This document shows positions 44,733 through 53,234 of a DNA stretch of 64,000 nt, piece by piece. The stretch comes from Panacagrimonas sp052387695 (GTDB taxonomy: Bacteria; Pseudomonadota; Gammaproteobacteria; Nevskiales; Nevskiaceae). The DNA lies in contig JBQTIX010000044.1 of the NCBI GenBank assembly GCA_052387695.1, positions 1 through 64,000 of the forward strand, written 5' to 3'. The notes under the pieces were generated by a model. The model was not told where the DNA came from. It worked only from the letters and a program-made list of their open reading frames with translations, and did no database searches. A program made the position numbers and the translations under genes. Within the stretch, counting starts at the first letter, position 1, and the number at the start of each line of letters is the position of its first letter.

Positions 44733-45473
44733 ATGAAAAAGAGCGCTTTGGTGACCGGCGGCATGGGCGGTCTGGGCGAGGCAATCTGCATCAAGCTGGT
44801 GGCGATGGACTACCAGGTGATCACCACGCATTCACCCAGCAATCGCAAGGCGGCCGACTGGCTTGCCACCATGAAGGGGCAGGGCTACCCGCTCCACGCG
44901 TTCGCCTGCGACGTCGCCGACTACGACTCCTGCGCGGCGTGCGTGCGGAAGATCGAGTCCGAGGTCGGACCGGTCGACGTGCTGGTCAACAATGCCGGCA
45001 TCACGCGTGACACCACGTTTCGCAAGATGAACAAGTCGGACTGGGACGCGGTGATCCGCACCAACCTCGACAGCTGCTTCAACATGACCAAACAGGTGCT
45101 GGAGGGAATGATCGCGCGCAAGTGGGGCCGCATCATCAACGTGTCCTCGGTCAATGGCCAGAAGGGTGCCTTCGGCCAGACCAACTATTCCGCGGCCAAG
45201 GCCGGCATGCACGGGTTCACCAAGGCCCTGGCCCTGGAAGTGGCCAAGACCGGGGTCACCGTCAACACCATTTCACCCGGCTACATCGGCACCGCCATGG
45301 TCACCGCGATCGCCCCCGAGGTGCTCGCCAGCAAGATCCTGCCGCAGATTCCGATGGGCCGGCTGGGCAAGCCTGAGGAGATTGCCGGGCTCGTCGCCTA
45401 TCTGACGTCCGAGGAAGCGGCGTTCGTGACCGGCTCCAACATCTCGATCAACGGCGGCCAGCACATGTCGTGA
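44733..45473 (+). CDS. phaB: Acetoacetyl-CoA reductase
   Basis: A 246-residue NADPH-dependent short-chain dehydrogenase that makes (R)-3-hydroxybutyryl-CoA. The cofactor loop is LVTGGMGGLGEA, and the active site is S139, Y152 and K156 in NVSSVNGQKGAFGQTNYSAAK. The VNGQKGxFGQ signature is characteristic of PhaB. It starts 42 bases after phaC with GGAGGG upstream. Confidence 0.93.
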   Translation: MKKSALVTGGMGGLGEAICIKLVAMDYQVITTHSPSNRKAADWLATMKGQGYPLHAFACDVADYDSCAACVRKIESEVGPVDVLVNNAGITRDTTFRKMNKSDWDAVIRTNLDSCFNMTKQVLEGMIARKWGRIINVSSVNGQKGAFGQTNYSAAKAGMHGFTKALALEVAKTGVTVNTISPGYIGTAMVTAIAPEVLASKILPQIPMGRLGKPEEIAGLVAYLTSEEAAFVTGSNISINGGQHMS

Positions 45474-45612
45474 TTCGTTGCGAATCGTTGTAGAAGGGGT
45501 TGTCCCCCGACTCACGTGCGAAAGACAGAACCGAAGCAGGTTCTGCAAGCCAGGGTCCGGGTCACCCTTCCTATGGCTCGCTTGACCCATCAACAACCTG
45601 AAGGACCTACAC

Positions 45613-46794
45613 ATGCAAGACGTCGTGATTCTCGGTGCCCTGCGCACCGCCATTGGCAAGTTCGGCGGCAGCCTCGCCACCCTCCCCGCGGTGGACCTCG
45701 GTGCGCGGGTGATCCGCGGCCTGGTCGAGCAGCTGTCCCTGCCGGTCGAGGCCATCGACGAAGTGTTGATGGGCCAGGTGCTCACCGCCGCCTGCGGCCA
45801 GAACCCTGCGCGACAGGCGGCGATCCGTGCGGGCTTGCCGCAGGGCGTGCCGGCCGTGACCGTCGGTCACGTCTGCGGCAGTGGCCTGACCTCGGTGCTG
45901 ATGGCCTCGCAGATGATTCGCGCAGGCGACGCCGACCTCGTCATCGCCGGCGGCCAGGAGAACATGAGCGCGGCGCCGCACGTGCTGCCGGCATCGCGCG
46001 ACGGCCAGAAGATGGGCGACTGGACCCTGATCGACAGCATGATCCGTGATGGCCTGTGGGATGCGTTCAATCAGTACCACATGGGCGTGACAGCGGAGAA
46101 CCTTGCCACCCGGTACGGCATCAGCCGCGAGGAGCAGGATGCCTTTGCGGCGCAATCGCAGAACCGCGCTGAAGCGGCGATCAAGGCCGGCGCGTTCAAG
46201 AGCCAGATCCTGGCGGTCGAGATTCCCTCACGCAAAGGTCCGCCAACGATCTTCGACACGGATGAATTCCCGCGCGCTGGTGTCACCGCCGCTTCGCTGG
46301 CCGGTCTCAAGCCGGCTTTCAGCAAGACCGGCAGCGTCACCGCCGCCAACGCCTCGGGCCTCAACGACGGCGCCGCCGCGCTGGTGGTCGCCTCTCGCGC
46401 CAAGGCCGAGAAGCTGGGTCTCAAGCCCCTCGCCGTGATCCGCGCCGGTGCGCACGCCGGGGTCGATCCGGCGTTCATGGGCATCGGCCCGGTACCCGCC
46501 ACGCAGCGCGCGCTGTCCAAGGCAGGCTGGAGCATCGGCGATCTGGACCTGATCGAGGCCAATGAAGCATTCGCAGCGCAGGCGCTGTCGGTGGCGCGCG
46601 AACTGAAGTGGGACATGGCCAGAGTCAATGTCAACGGCGGTGCCATTGCGCTGGGCCATCCCATCGGCGCCTCTGGCGCGCGCATCCTGGTGACCCTGCT
46701 GCACGAGATGCTGGCGCGCAAGGTCAACAAGGGCCTGGCGACCTTGTGCATCGGCGGCGGACAGGGCGTGGCACTGGCCATCGAGCGCGCCTGA
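45613..46794 (+). CDS. phaA: Acetyl-CoA acetyltransferase (beta-ketothiolase)
   Basis: A 393-residue thiolase that condenses two acetyl-CoA into acetoacetyl-CoA, the first step of PHB synthesis. The nucleophile is C88 (GHVCGSGL), with H349 (GHPIGASGAR) and C379 (TLCIGGGQG) as the other catalytic residues. Its length equals that of typical PhaA. A 139-base gap with a GAAGGA ribosome binding site separates it from phaB. Confidence 0.94.
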   Translation: MQDVVILGALRTAIGKFGGSLATLPAVDLGARVIRGLVEQLSLPVEAIDEVLMGQVLTAACGQNPARQAAIRAGLPQGVPAVTVGHVCGSGLTSVLMASQMIRAGDADLVIAGGQENMSAAPHVLPASRDGQKMGDWTLIDSMIRDGLWDAFNQYHMGVTAENLATRYGISREEQDAFAAQSQNRAEAAIKAGAFKSQILAVEIPSRKGPPTIFDTDEFPRAGVTAASLAGLKPAFSKTGSVTAANASGLNDGAAALVVASRAKAEKLGLKPLAVIRAGAHAGVDPAFMGIGPVPATQRALSKAGWSIGDLDLIEANEAFAAQALSVARELKWDMARVNVNGGAIALGHPIGASGARILVTLLHEMLARKVNKGLATLCIGGGQGVALAIERA

Positions 46795-46824
46795 TCGAAT
46801 CGTTCACAACCCTGCGTTTACTTC

Positions 46825-47583
46825 ATGGAAATTACCCTCAAGGGCAAAGTCGCGCTGATCACCGGAGGCAACGGTGCCATCGGCCGGCAGATCTGTCTGT
46901 ATCTCAACCGTGCCGGCGCCAAGGTGATCGGCGCCGGACTGCCCAGCGACGTGGCGACGGCCGAAGAACAACTGGCGCGCGGCCGTGCACACGGCATCGA
47001 CATCGACATGACGGTGTTCGACGTCTCCGACTTCCAGAGCACTCGCGACGCCATCCAGGGCATCGAAGCGCGTTATGGGCACATCGACATCCTGATCAAC
47101 TGCGCCGGCATCACGCGCGACGCGCCCTTGCGCAAGATGACCGCGGATCAGTGGCAGCAGGTGATGTCGGTCAATCTCGACAGCGTGTTCAACAGCTCGC
47201 GGCACGTGATTGACGGCATGACCAGCCGCGGCTGGGGACGCATCGTCAACATCTCCTCGGTCAACGGTCAGAAGGGGCAGTTCGGACAGACCAACTACTC
47301 GGCGTCCAAGGCCGGCGTACACGGCTTCACCATGGCGCTGGCGCTGGAAGTGGCGCGCAAGGGCGTGACGGTCAACACCATCGCGCCGGGCTATATCGAC
47401 AGCCCGATGATCCACGCCGTGCCGCAGGCGATCCGCGACAAGATCCTCGAAGGCATTCCCGCCGGCCGCTACGGCATGGCCCGCGACATCGCCTCCGCCG
47501 TGACCTTCCTGTGTTCGCCGCAGGCCTCGTACATCACCGGGGCGCAGTTGCCGGTCAACGGGGGATTCTTCGTCAGTTCCTGA
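46825..47583 (+). CDS. Second PhaB-type acetoacetyl-CoA reductase
   Basis: A 252-residue short-chain dehydrogenase with LITGGNGAIGRQ, S145, Y158 and K162 in NISSVNGQKGQFGQTNYSASK. It is a paralogue of the phaB at 44733, sharing the VNGQKGxFGQ signature, and lies on the other side of phaA. It may differ in cofactor or chain-length preference. Its stop codon overlaps the phaR start by one base. Confidence 0.88.
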   Translation: MEITLKGKVALITGGNGAIGRQICLYLNRAGAKVIGAGLPSDVATAEEQLARGRAHGIDIDMTVFDVSDFQSTRDAIQGIEARYGHIDILINCAGITRDAPLRKMTADQWQQVMSVNLDSVFNSSRHVIDGMTSRGWGRIVNISSVNGQKGQFGQTNYSASKAGVHGFTMALALEVARKGVTVNTIAPGYIDSPMIHAVPQAIRDKILEGIPAGRYGMARDIASAVTFLCSPQASYITGAQLPVNGGFFVSS

Positions 47584-48074
47584 TGGCCGAGCCCTATCTG
47601 ATCAAGAAGTATTCGAGCCGCCGTCTCTACGACGTGGCGGCCGGCAGCTTCCTCACGCTCGGCGACATCGACCGTCTGATCCGCCAGGGCCGGCGCATCA
47701 AGGCCATCGACGCCAAAGGCAAAGACATCACGCGCAGCGTGCTTCTGCAGATCCTGACCGAGCGTGAGGAAGGCGGCGAACCGCTGCTCTCCACCGACAT
47801 CCTGCACGAGATGGTGCGGCTGTACGGCAACGCCATGCAGGGCCCGTTCGGACGCTTTCTCGAAGACGGCATGGCGGTCATGCGCAAGCAGCAGGAGGTC
47901 TGGCACAACACGGTGCCAGACGCGTTCCGGCAGGGAACGGTGGGCATCGTGAGCAAGCTGATGGAGCAGCAGGGCGCGTGGTGGAATGCGGCGCAGAAGG
48001 CCTGGTTCGGGAAGGCCGAGGAAGAGTCGGAGAAGCCGGCTGCGGAGACGCCACCGAAGCGTCGGCGCAAGTAG
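47583..48074 (+). CDS. phaR: PHA synthesis repressor PhaR
   Basis: A 163-residue regulator with the PhaR DNA-binding N-terminus (LIKKYSSRRLYDVAAGSFLTL, split here between LIKKYSSRRLYD and the following turn) and a central PHB-accumulation regulatory domain (about 70-125), ending in a basic Lys/Arg-rich tail. PhaR binds phasin promoters and is released when granules form. It is translationally coupled to the second reductase gene. Confidence 0.92.
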   Translation: MAEPYLIKKYSSRRLYDVAAGSFLTLGDIDRLIRQGRRIKAIDAKGKDITRSVLLQILTEREEGGEPLLSTDILHEMVRLYGNAMQGPFGRFLEDGMAVMRKQQEVWHNTVPDAFRQGTVGIVSKLMEQQGAWWNAAQKAWFGKAEEESEKPAAETPPKRRRK

Positions 48075-48080
48075 GCGGGT

Positions 48081-48899
48081 TCAGGCCAGCAGCCGACGCA
48101 GCAGTCCCTCGCTCGCCTCGTCGGCTGGAAAGAGATTTTCGATCCGCAACTCGTCCGCGGTCTCGTCCAGCGGCGTGCCGAAGCTGGTCAGCGTGGAGAT
48201 CAGGCTCAGCTCGACGCCACCCACCACGAAACGCGTCGGCAGAACTGGCAGCATCGGCGCTGCCCAGTCCACCACTCTGCTGCGCGCCGGCAATCCCGGA
48301 TAACGCAGCACCTCCTGCAGCAGCGCATCGAGCGCGGGATGATCGGCCGCCTCGCGCGCGGTGCGCGCCAGCAACGGCACCGCCATCTCTTCGAAGTTTG
48401 CGATGAACGGTCGCAGCCCTTGCGGGTGCAGGGTCAGGCGCAGCAGATTGGTGCCACCGACCCGCGCCGACATCGCCTCCAGCCCGCCGAGCAGCGCGAA
48501 CAGCTTGGGCGCCGCGCGATTGGACATCACCAGATTCCAGGCGCGATCCACCACCACGGCGGGGAAAGGTTCGTGCGCTGCGAGCATGCGTTCCAGCGCC
48601 ATCCGCACCGGCAGCATCGCGCCGGCATCGAGTGACCGGCGCGGGTAGAGCTGGGCGAAGCCCGCCGCATTGAGCAGGCGGTTGCGCGTATCCAGCGGCA
48701 GGTCCAGCGCCTGCGCCAGCAGCACCACCATGTCCCGGCTGGGCCGGGCGCGGCCCGATTCGAGAAAACTCAGGTGCCGCTGCGAAACCTCCGCGTTGAG
48801 AGCCAGATCGAGCTGCGAAAGCCGGCGCGTGCGGCGGCACTCGCGCAGCAGGCGGCCGAAAGCGGCGCTGCCCGGAACCGCTGAAGTCTGCATGTCCAT
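48081..48899 (-). CDS. XRE-family regulator with MmyB-like ligand domain
   Basis: A 272-residue regulator. An N-terminal XRE helix-turn-helix (about 12-70; RRLSQLDLALNAEVSQRHLSFLESGRARP, read across several helices) precedes an MmyB-like ligand-binding domain (about 100-270) with VVVDRAWNLVMSN and RYPGLPARSRVVDW. These regulators respond to hydrophobic small molecules in some actinobacteria and proteobacteria. It is divergent from the small membrane protein gene at 49008, a likely target. Two nearby ATGs (48899, 48893) are possible starts. Confidence 0.85.
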   Translation of the reverse strand: MDMQTSAVPGSAAFGRLLRECRRTRRLSQLDLALNAEVSQRHLSFLESGRARPSRDMVVLLAQALDLPLDTRNRLLNAAGFAQLYPRRSLDAGAMLPVRMALERMLAAHEPFPAVVVDRAWNLVMSNRAAPKLFALLGGLEAMSARVGGTNLLRLTLHPQGLRPFIANFEEMAVPLLARTAREAADHPALDALLQEVLRYPGLPARSRVVDWAAPMLPVLPTRFVVGGVELSLISTLTSFGTPLDETADELRIENLFPADEASEGLLRRLLA

Positions 48900-49007
48900 G
48901 GTCCGATTCTGGCCCTCCGCTCCCGGCGCTGCCATTACCTGCCGCGTAATTGCGAGGCCGCCTGCGTGACTTCAATCTGGCCGGACCCTCACTCAACGGA
49001 GTCTTCG

Positions 49008-49322
49008 ATGAACGCCAAATCCTTGCTGCTGCTCCTCGTCGTCCTTGCTTTCGGGGCGCTCAGCTCATTGGCCCTGTTTGAACATGGTTACTGGGGCATC
49101 CTCGCGTTTCACTTCCCTTCGAGCGCCGGCTGGCAAGTGCTGACCGACCTATTGATCGTCTGCACGCTCGCCATGATCTGGATGTTCGTGGATGCCCGGC
49201 GCAGCGGTCGCACGGCGTGGCCCTACATCCTGATCACGATCACCTGCGGCTCTTTCGGCCCACTGCTGTACCTGCTGGTTGGAGAACTGCGCGCACGTGG
49301 AACGAAGCAGGTTTACGCCTGA
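49008..49322 (+). CDS. DUF2834-like small membrane protein
   Basis: A 104-residue protein with three hydrophobic helices (about 4-26, 42-60, 70-92) and the conserved DARRSGRTAWPYILIT and CGSFGPLLYLLVGE segments of DUF2834-like proteins. GGAG precedes the ATG. It is divergent from the MmyB-like regulator. Its end overlaps the convergent DUF2062 gene by 10 bases. Function is unknown. Confidence 0.7.
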   Translation: MNAKSLLLLLVVLAFGALSSLALFEHGYWGILAFHFPSSAGWQVLTDLLIVCTLAMIWMFVDARRSGRTAWPYILITITCGSFGPLLYLLVGELRARGTKQVYA

Positions 49323-49816
49323 TTCGATCTCAGGGGGCGAGTCCGGTCCGCCAGCGCGCTCACCGGTCCTCGCAGCGAGAAATAGAGCAACGAAAACAGC
49401 AGGGGCGCTACCAAGGCCCAGACCGCGATGCCGTACAGCGCGACCATGCCGTAATCGACGAAAAACTGCATCGGATCGGCCCAGAAGCGCTCGTTGAGCG
49501 CGGTGATCGAGGCGATCGGTACCGGCGGCTGCTGGAACAGTTTTTCGCCCGCGCGATAGAACGGAAACAGGAGCACCAGCTGCCCCGGCGACAGCAGATA
49601 GTTCACCGTCTGGATCACCGGCTGGTTGAGCTTGAACACCGCCGCAAACACGCCGCATAGCAGCGTGGTCGCCCCGAGGATGGGAAACAGGCCGATCACC
49701 ACGCCCGCGGCGATGGTGATCGCAATCAGTTTCGGTGTCGTGCCCTGTCTGAGCTGCCCGATGATGGGCGCCAGCACGCGGCGGCGCCACCAGCTTTCCT
49801 GCCCGTCCGGGGTCAT
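49313..49816 (-). CDS. DUF2062-family membrane protein
   Basis: A 167-residue protein with about four membrane helices and the DUF2062 pattern (AITIAAGVVIGLFPILGATTLLCG, shown here only in parts: GVVIGLFPILG and TVNYLLSPGQLVLLFPFYRAGE). DUF2062 proteins are uncharacterised. The ATG at 49816 overlaps the upstream gene by 4 bases, so the two are coupled. Confidence 0.75.
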   Translation of the reverse strand: MTPDGQESWWRRRVLAPIIGQLRQGTTPKLIAITIAAGVVIGLFPILGATTLLCGVFAAVFKLNQPVIQTVNYLLSPGQLVLLFPFYRAGEKLFQQPPVPIASITALNERFWADPMQFFVDYGMVALYGIAVWALVAPLLFSLLYFSLRGPVSALADRTRPLRSNQA

Positions 49817-50163
49817 GAGCGGCGCAGCAGCAAATCCTTCGCCGTCGGGTTCGGCGGCAGCGTCCAGAGCTGGATCAGCACGTACGCCGCCATCGCCATA
49901 TTGCCCAGCAGCAGGATCAGCCCCAGCCAGACCACACGCGACACCCATGACGTCTCCTTGTACGCCACCCACAACCAGAACCACAGGAAGGCGAAGTAGG
50001 CGTCGAACAGGGTGGCGATCAACCAGGGATTGTTGCCGGTGCCGGGGTTGGCGCCGACATCATCCATGACCGGGACGATGCCGATGTGGCCGGTGGCCCA
50101 GATCGAGACACCGACCAGCGCGGCAAAGGCGGTGAGGGCGAACAGCGCGAGGGCGGGTTTCAT
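49813..50163 (-). CDS. Small membrane protein, DUF1475-like
   Basis: A 116-residue protein with three hydrophobic segments (about 3-23, 47-66, 76-103) and the motif ATLFDAYFAFLWFWLWVAYKE. It resembles DUF1475 proteins, which I recall only weakly. An alternative start at 50196 would add 11 residues; neither start has a good Shine-Dalgarno. It overlaps the DUF2062 gene by 4 bases. Confidence 0.6.
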   Translation of the reverse strand: MKPALALFALTAFAALVGVSIWATGHIGIVPVMDDVGANPGTGNNPWLIATLFDAYFAFLWFWLWVAYKETSWVSRVVWLGLILLLGNMAMAAYVLIQLWTLPPNPTAKDLLLRRS

Positions 50164-50242
50164 CGGCAATGCTCGGGTCACGGGCGACGCTTGCATTGTA
50201 GGACGGGCGCAGGGCCGACTTCAGCAGTGGCTGCGTGGATCG

Positions 50243-51037
50243 TCAGCGCTGGATGTTGCGCCCGTAAAACACTTCCATGATCTCGTAGTTGACTCTCTCG
50301 CGGATGCGTTTGGCCTCGCGCGGTGGCAGTTCAGAGACGCCCTCGCCGAACAGATAGGTGTCGAGGTCCAGCTCCTTCAGGCGCATCTTGGTGTGGAACA
50401 GGCTCTCCTGGTAGACGTTGACGTCCACCATGTCGTAGCGATCCTTGATGTCGCGCGAGATGAAGTTCTGGATGGAGTCGATTGCGTGATCGATGAAATG
50501 CTTGGTGCCGCGCACGTTGCGGGTGAAACCACGCACGCGATAGTCCATGACCACGATGTCGGACTCGAAGGTCTTGATCAGGAAGTTCAGCGCCTTGAGC
50601 GGCGAAATCTTGCCGCAGGTGGAGACGTCGATGTCCGCACGGAAGGTGCTGATGCCCGCGTCCGGATGTGTTTCCGGATAGGTGTGGACGGTGATGTGCG
50701 ACTTGTCGAGATGCGCGACCACCGAGTCCTTGTACACGCCCGGCGTACTCATGCCGTCGTGATGGCCCTCGGAAATGAGCATGGTCACGGACGCCCCCTG
50801 CGGATCGTAGTCCTGGCGCGCGACGTTGAGGATATTGGCGCCGACGATGTGCGCAACCTCGGTCAGGATGTCGGTCAGGCGTTCGGCGTTGTAGGCCTCG
50901 TCGATATACTCGATGTACTCGCGTGTGTGATCGGCGGAGCGCGCGTAACAGATGTCGTAGATGTTGAACGACAAGGTTTTCGTGAGGTTGTTGAACCCGA
51001 GCAGCTTGAGCTTCGGGTTGCTGGTGGGCTTGGCCAA
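50243..51037 (-). CDS. speD: S-adenosylmethionine decarboxylase proenzyme
   Basis: A 264-residue SpeD of the E. coli type (also 264 residues), which supplies the aminopropyl donor for spermidine. It self-cleaves between K112 and S113 in HLDKSHITVHTYPETHP to form the pyruvoyl group. ISTFRADIDVSTCGKISPL carries the conserved active-site Cys. Its position beside clp and trpGDC follows the xanthomonad-type order. Confidence 0.95.
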   Translation of the reverse strand: MAKPTSNPKLKLLGFNNLTKTLSFNIYDICYARSADHTREYIEYIDEAYNAERLTDILTEVAHIVGANILNVARQDYDPQGASVTMLISEGHHDGMSTPGVYKDSVVAHLDKSHITVHTYPETHPDAGISTFRADIDVSTCGKISPLKALNFLIKTFESDIVVMDYRVRGFTRNVRGTKHFIDHAIDSIQNFISRDIKDRYDMVDVNVYQESLFHTKMRLKELDLDTYLFGEGVSELPPREAKRIRERVNYEIMEVFYGRNIQR

Positions 51038-51167
51038 TTCATCGTTCTCCCAAAGGGTTGCTGACAGCGCGCACCCGGCCCTCGGGGCGCCCGAAACGCG
51101 GATTATGGGGCAAGGAGGATGACGATCGCGTGTCTGCGAGAACGAATCAGCCCGCGGACCGCAGTTC

Positions 51168-51584
51168 CTACGAACGGAGTTCGTAGCTATGCGTGACGTT
51201 GACGCCGCCGCGCTTGAGCATGATGGAGGCGGAGCAGTATTTGTCCGCCGACAGGTCCACCGCGCGTCTCACCTGGTTTTCGTTCAGACTTTCGCCGCTG
51301 ATAACAAATTTCAGGTGAATGTCGGTGAACACCCTGGGCTCGGTGTCTGCCCGCTTGCCCTCGACTTCCACGTAGCAGTCCCTCACCGGCTGGCGCGCTT
51401 TCCTGAGGATGTGGATCACGTCCACCGCCGAGCACGAACCGACGGACAGCAGCATCAGCTCCATTGGCCGGCAGCCGAGGTTGCGGCCCCCGATCTCGGG
51501 TGGCCCGTCGATCACGATGGCGTGGCTGCTGCCGGTCTCGCCGACGAAGGCGGCGTTCTCTATCCATTTGATGCGGGCCTGCAT
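51168..51584 (-). CDS. OsmC-family redox protein
   Basis: A 138-residue OsmC/YhfA-like protein. The two redox-active cysteines are in SVGSCSAVDVIHIL and ADKYCSASIML. OsmC-family proteins reduce organic hydroperoxides. AGGGGA precedes the ATG at 51584; longer reading is unsupported. It is divergent from clp, with 86 bases between starts. Confidence 0.87.
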   Translation of the reverse strand: MQARIKWIENAAFVGETGSSHAIVIDGPPEIGGRNLGCRPMELMLLSVGSCSAVDVIHILRKARQPVRDCYVEVEGKRADTEPRVFTDIHLKFVISGESLNENQVRRAVDLSADKYCSASIMLKRGGVNVTHSYELRS

Positions 51585-51670
51585 GGGATTCCCCTGAGAG
51601 GCGCGGTCGCGCCGGAAGGTTGTGCTATTTTCGGCCAAAGCAACAAAAAGATTTTTTGGGTGGGAATGTC

Positions 51671-52294
51671 ATGTTCGAAAAACAGGTGATCCAGGATTTC
51701 ATTGCCGCGTGCAGAAAGCGCAGCTTTCCGCCGAAGCAGACCATCATCGATGCCGGCGACGAGCCGCGCTTCCTGTACCTGATTCTCGAAGGCTCGGTCA
51801 GCGTGCTCACGCGTGAGAACGACCGCGAGATGGTGCTGGCCTATCTCAACCCGGGCGAGTCTTTTGGCGAGATGTGCCTGTTCCGCGAGCAGCGCACCCG
51901 CACCGCGATCATCCGGTCGCGTGCGCCCACCCTGGTGGCGGAAATCGATTTCGAGGCCTTTCGGGAATTTGTGCGCAAGGAGCCGGAGATCATGTTCGAG
52001 CTGGCCGGTCAGCTCTCCACCCGTCTGCGCGACACCAGCCGTCGCCTGCGAGACCTGGCTTTTCTCGACGTCGCCGGCCGGCTCGCCCGCGAATTGTTGG
52101 ATCTGTGCAATAAGCCTGGCGCGGTGACGCACAGCCGGGGCACGATCGTTCGCGTCAGCCGGCTGGAGTTGGGCCGGATCGTCGGCTGTTCGCGCGAGAT
52201 GGCGGGCCGCGTGCTCAAGAAGCTGGAAGAGGACGGCATCATCAGCAGCCAGGGACGGAGCATCATGGTGCTCGCATCGGCCAAGGGCATTTGA
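51671..52294 (+). CDS. clp: CRP/FNR-family global regulator (Clp/Vfr-like)
   Basis: A 207-residue CRP homologue. The cyclic-nucleotide domain (about 10-120) has LEGSVSVLTREN, the phosphate cassette GESFGEMCLFREQRTRTAIIR with the Glu and Arg residues that contact cAMP-type ligands, and a C-helix. The C-terminal winged HTH has VSRLELGRIVGCSREMAGRVLKKLE. Clp in Xanthomonas is a global virulence regulator that responds to cyclic di-GMP; Vfr in Pseudomonas binds cAMP. Which ligand applies here cannot be told. Placement next to speD and trp genes supports the Clp name. Confidence 0.87.
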   Translation: MFEKQVIQDFIAACRKRSFPPKQTIIDAGDEPRFLYLILEGSVSVLTRENDREMVLAYLNPGESFGEMCLFREQRTRTAIIRSRAPTLVAEIDFEAFREFVRKEPEIMFELAGQLSTRLRDTSRRLRDLAFLDVAGRLARELLDLCNKPGAVTHSRGTIVRVSRLELGRIVGCSREMAGRVLKKLEEDGIISSQGRSIMVLASAKGI

Positions 52295-52327
52295 GGTCAA
52301 CCCGGCGGGAAGATGTCGGTTGGCTTT

Positions 52328-52420
52328 AGGTCGGTTCAAGCCCGCAGCTTTTCACGGGCGGAACCAACAGGTCGCTCGGCAAGGGCGCATGTCGGTTCCG
52401 CCATCGGCTTGAACCGGCCT
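52328..52420. repeat. GTAGGTCGG palindromic element, copy 2
   Basis: AGGTCGGTTCAAGCC (52328-52342) and GGCTTGAACCGGCCT (52406-52420) are inverted with few mismatches, and GTCGGTTCCGCC and GGCGGAACCAAC sit inside. It lies between the convergent clp and trpC genes, as copy 1 lies between two convergent genes. Confidence 0.6.
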
Positions 52421-52436
52421 GCGCCGACCTGCCCGT

Positions 52437-53234
52437 TCAGGCGATCAGGCGACGCAGCGCCACCCCCGGATTGGGCTGCCGCATCAGCGACTCGCCGACC
52501 AGGAACCGTTTCACACCCGCCGTCAGCATGCGACGCACGTCCGCCACCGTACCGATTCCGCTCTCGGTCACCACCTCGTGACCGGTCGGCATCCACGGCA
52601 ACAGGTCCAGCGTGGTTTCCAGGCGCGTCTCGAAGCTGCGCAGGTTGCGGTTATTGATACCGATCAGCAAGCCCGGCCCCAGGCCGGCGTTGAGCGTGGT
52701 ACGCAATTCGTTGGCGTCGTGCACCTCGATGAGCACGTCCAGTCCCAGATCGCGCGCAAACCGGAACAGCGCCGTCAGCCGCGCCGCGGGCAGCGCGGAG
52801 ACGATCAGCAGGATGCAGTCGGCACCCAGCGCGCGCGACTCCAGCAACTGCAACTCGTCGATGACGAAATCCTTCCGGATCACCGGCAGATCGGTCGCTG
52901 CGCGAGCAGCCAGCAGATGCTCCGAACTGCCCTGAAAGAAATCCTCGTCGGTCAGCACCGAGAGACAGGCGGCGCCGCCACGTTGGTATTCCTGCGCGAT
53001 CCAGGTCGGGTCGAAGTCCGGACGGATCAGGCCCTTGCTCGGCGAGGCGCGCTTGATCTCGGCAATGACAGCGGGCTGGTTGGCGTCAGCCAGCTTGCGC
53101 AGGCGCGCGGCAAATCCGCGGGGGGGAGGCTGATCCAGCGCCTGCGCACGCAGGGTCGCGGCCTTGGTGCGCTTGCGCAGCTCCGCAATCTCTTCGCGCT
53201 TGCGCTTGAGAATGCGTTCGAGAATGTCGTTCAC
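52437..53234 (-). CDS. trpC: Indole-3-glycerol phosphate synthase
   Basis: A 265-residue monofunctional TrpC (TIM barrel) that closes the indole ring in tryptophan synthesis. Family marks are VIAEIKRASPSKGLIR (catalytic Glu and Lys), LSVLTDEDFFQGS, PVIRKDFVIDELQL, IGINNRNLRSFE and VTESGIGTVADVR. Its start overlaps the trpD end by 4 bases. Confidence 0.96.
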   Translation of the reverse strand: MNDILERILKRKREEIAELRKRTKAATLRAQALDQPPPRGFAARLRKLADANQPAVIAEIKRASPSKGLIRPDFDPTWIAQEYQRGGAACLSVLTDEDFFQGSSEHLLAARAATDLPVIRKDFVIDELQLLESRALGADCILLIVSALPAARLTALFRFARDLGLDVLIEVHDANELRTTLNAGLGPGLLIGINNRNLRSFETRLETTLDLLPWMPTGHEVVTESGIGTVADVRRMLTAGVKRFLVGESLMRQPNPGVALRRLIA

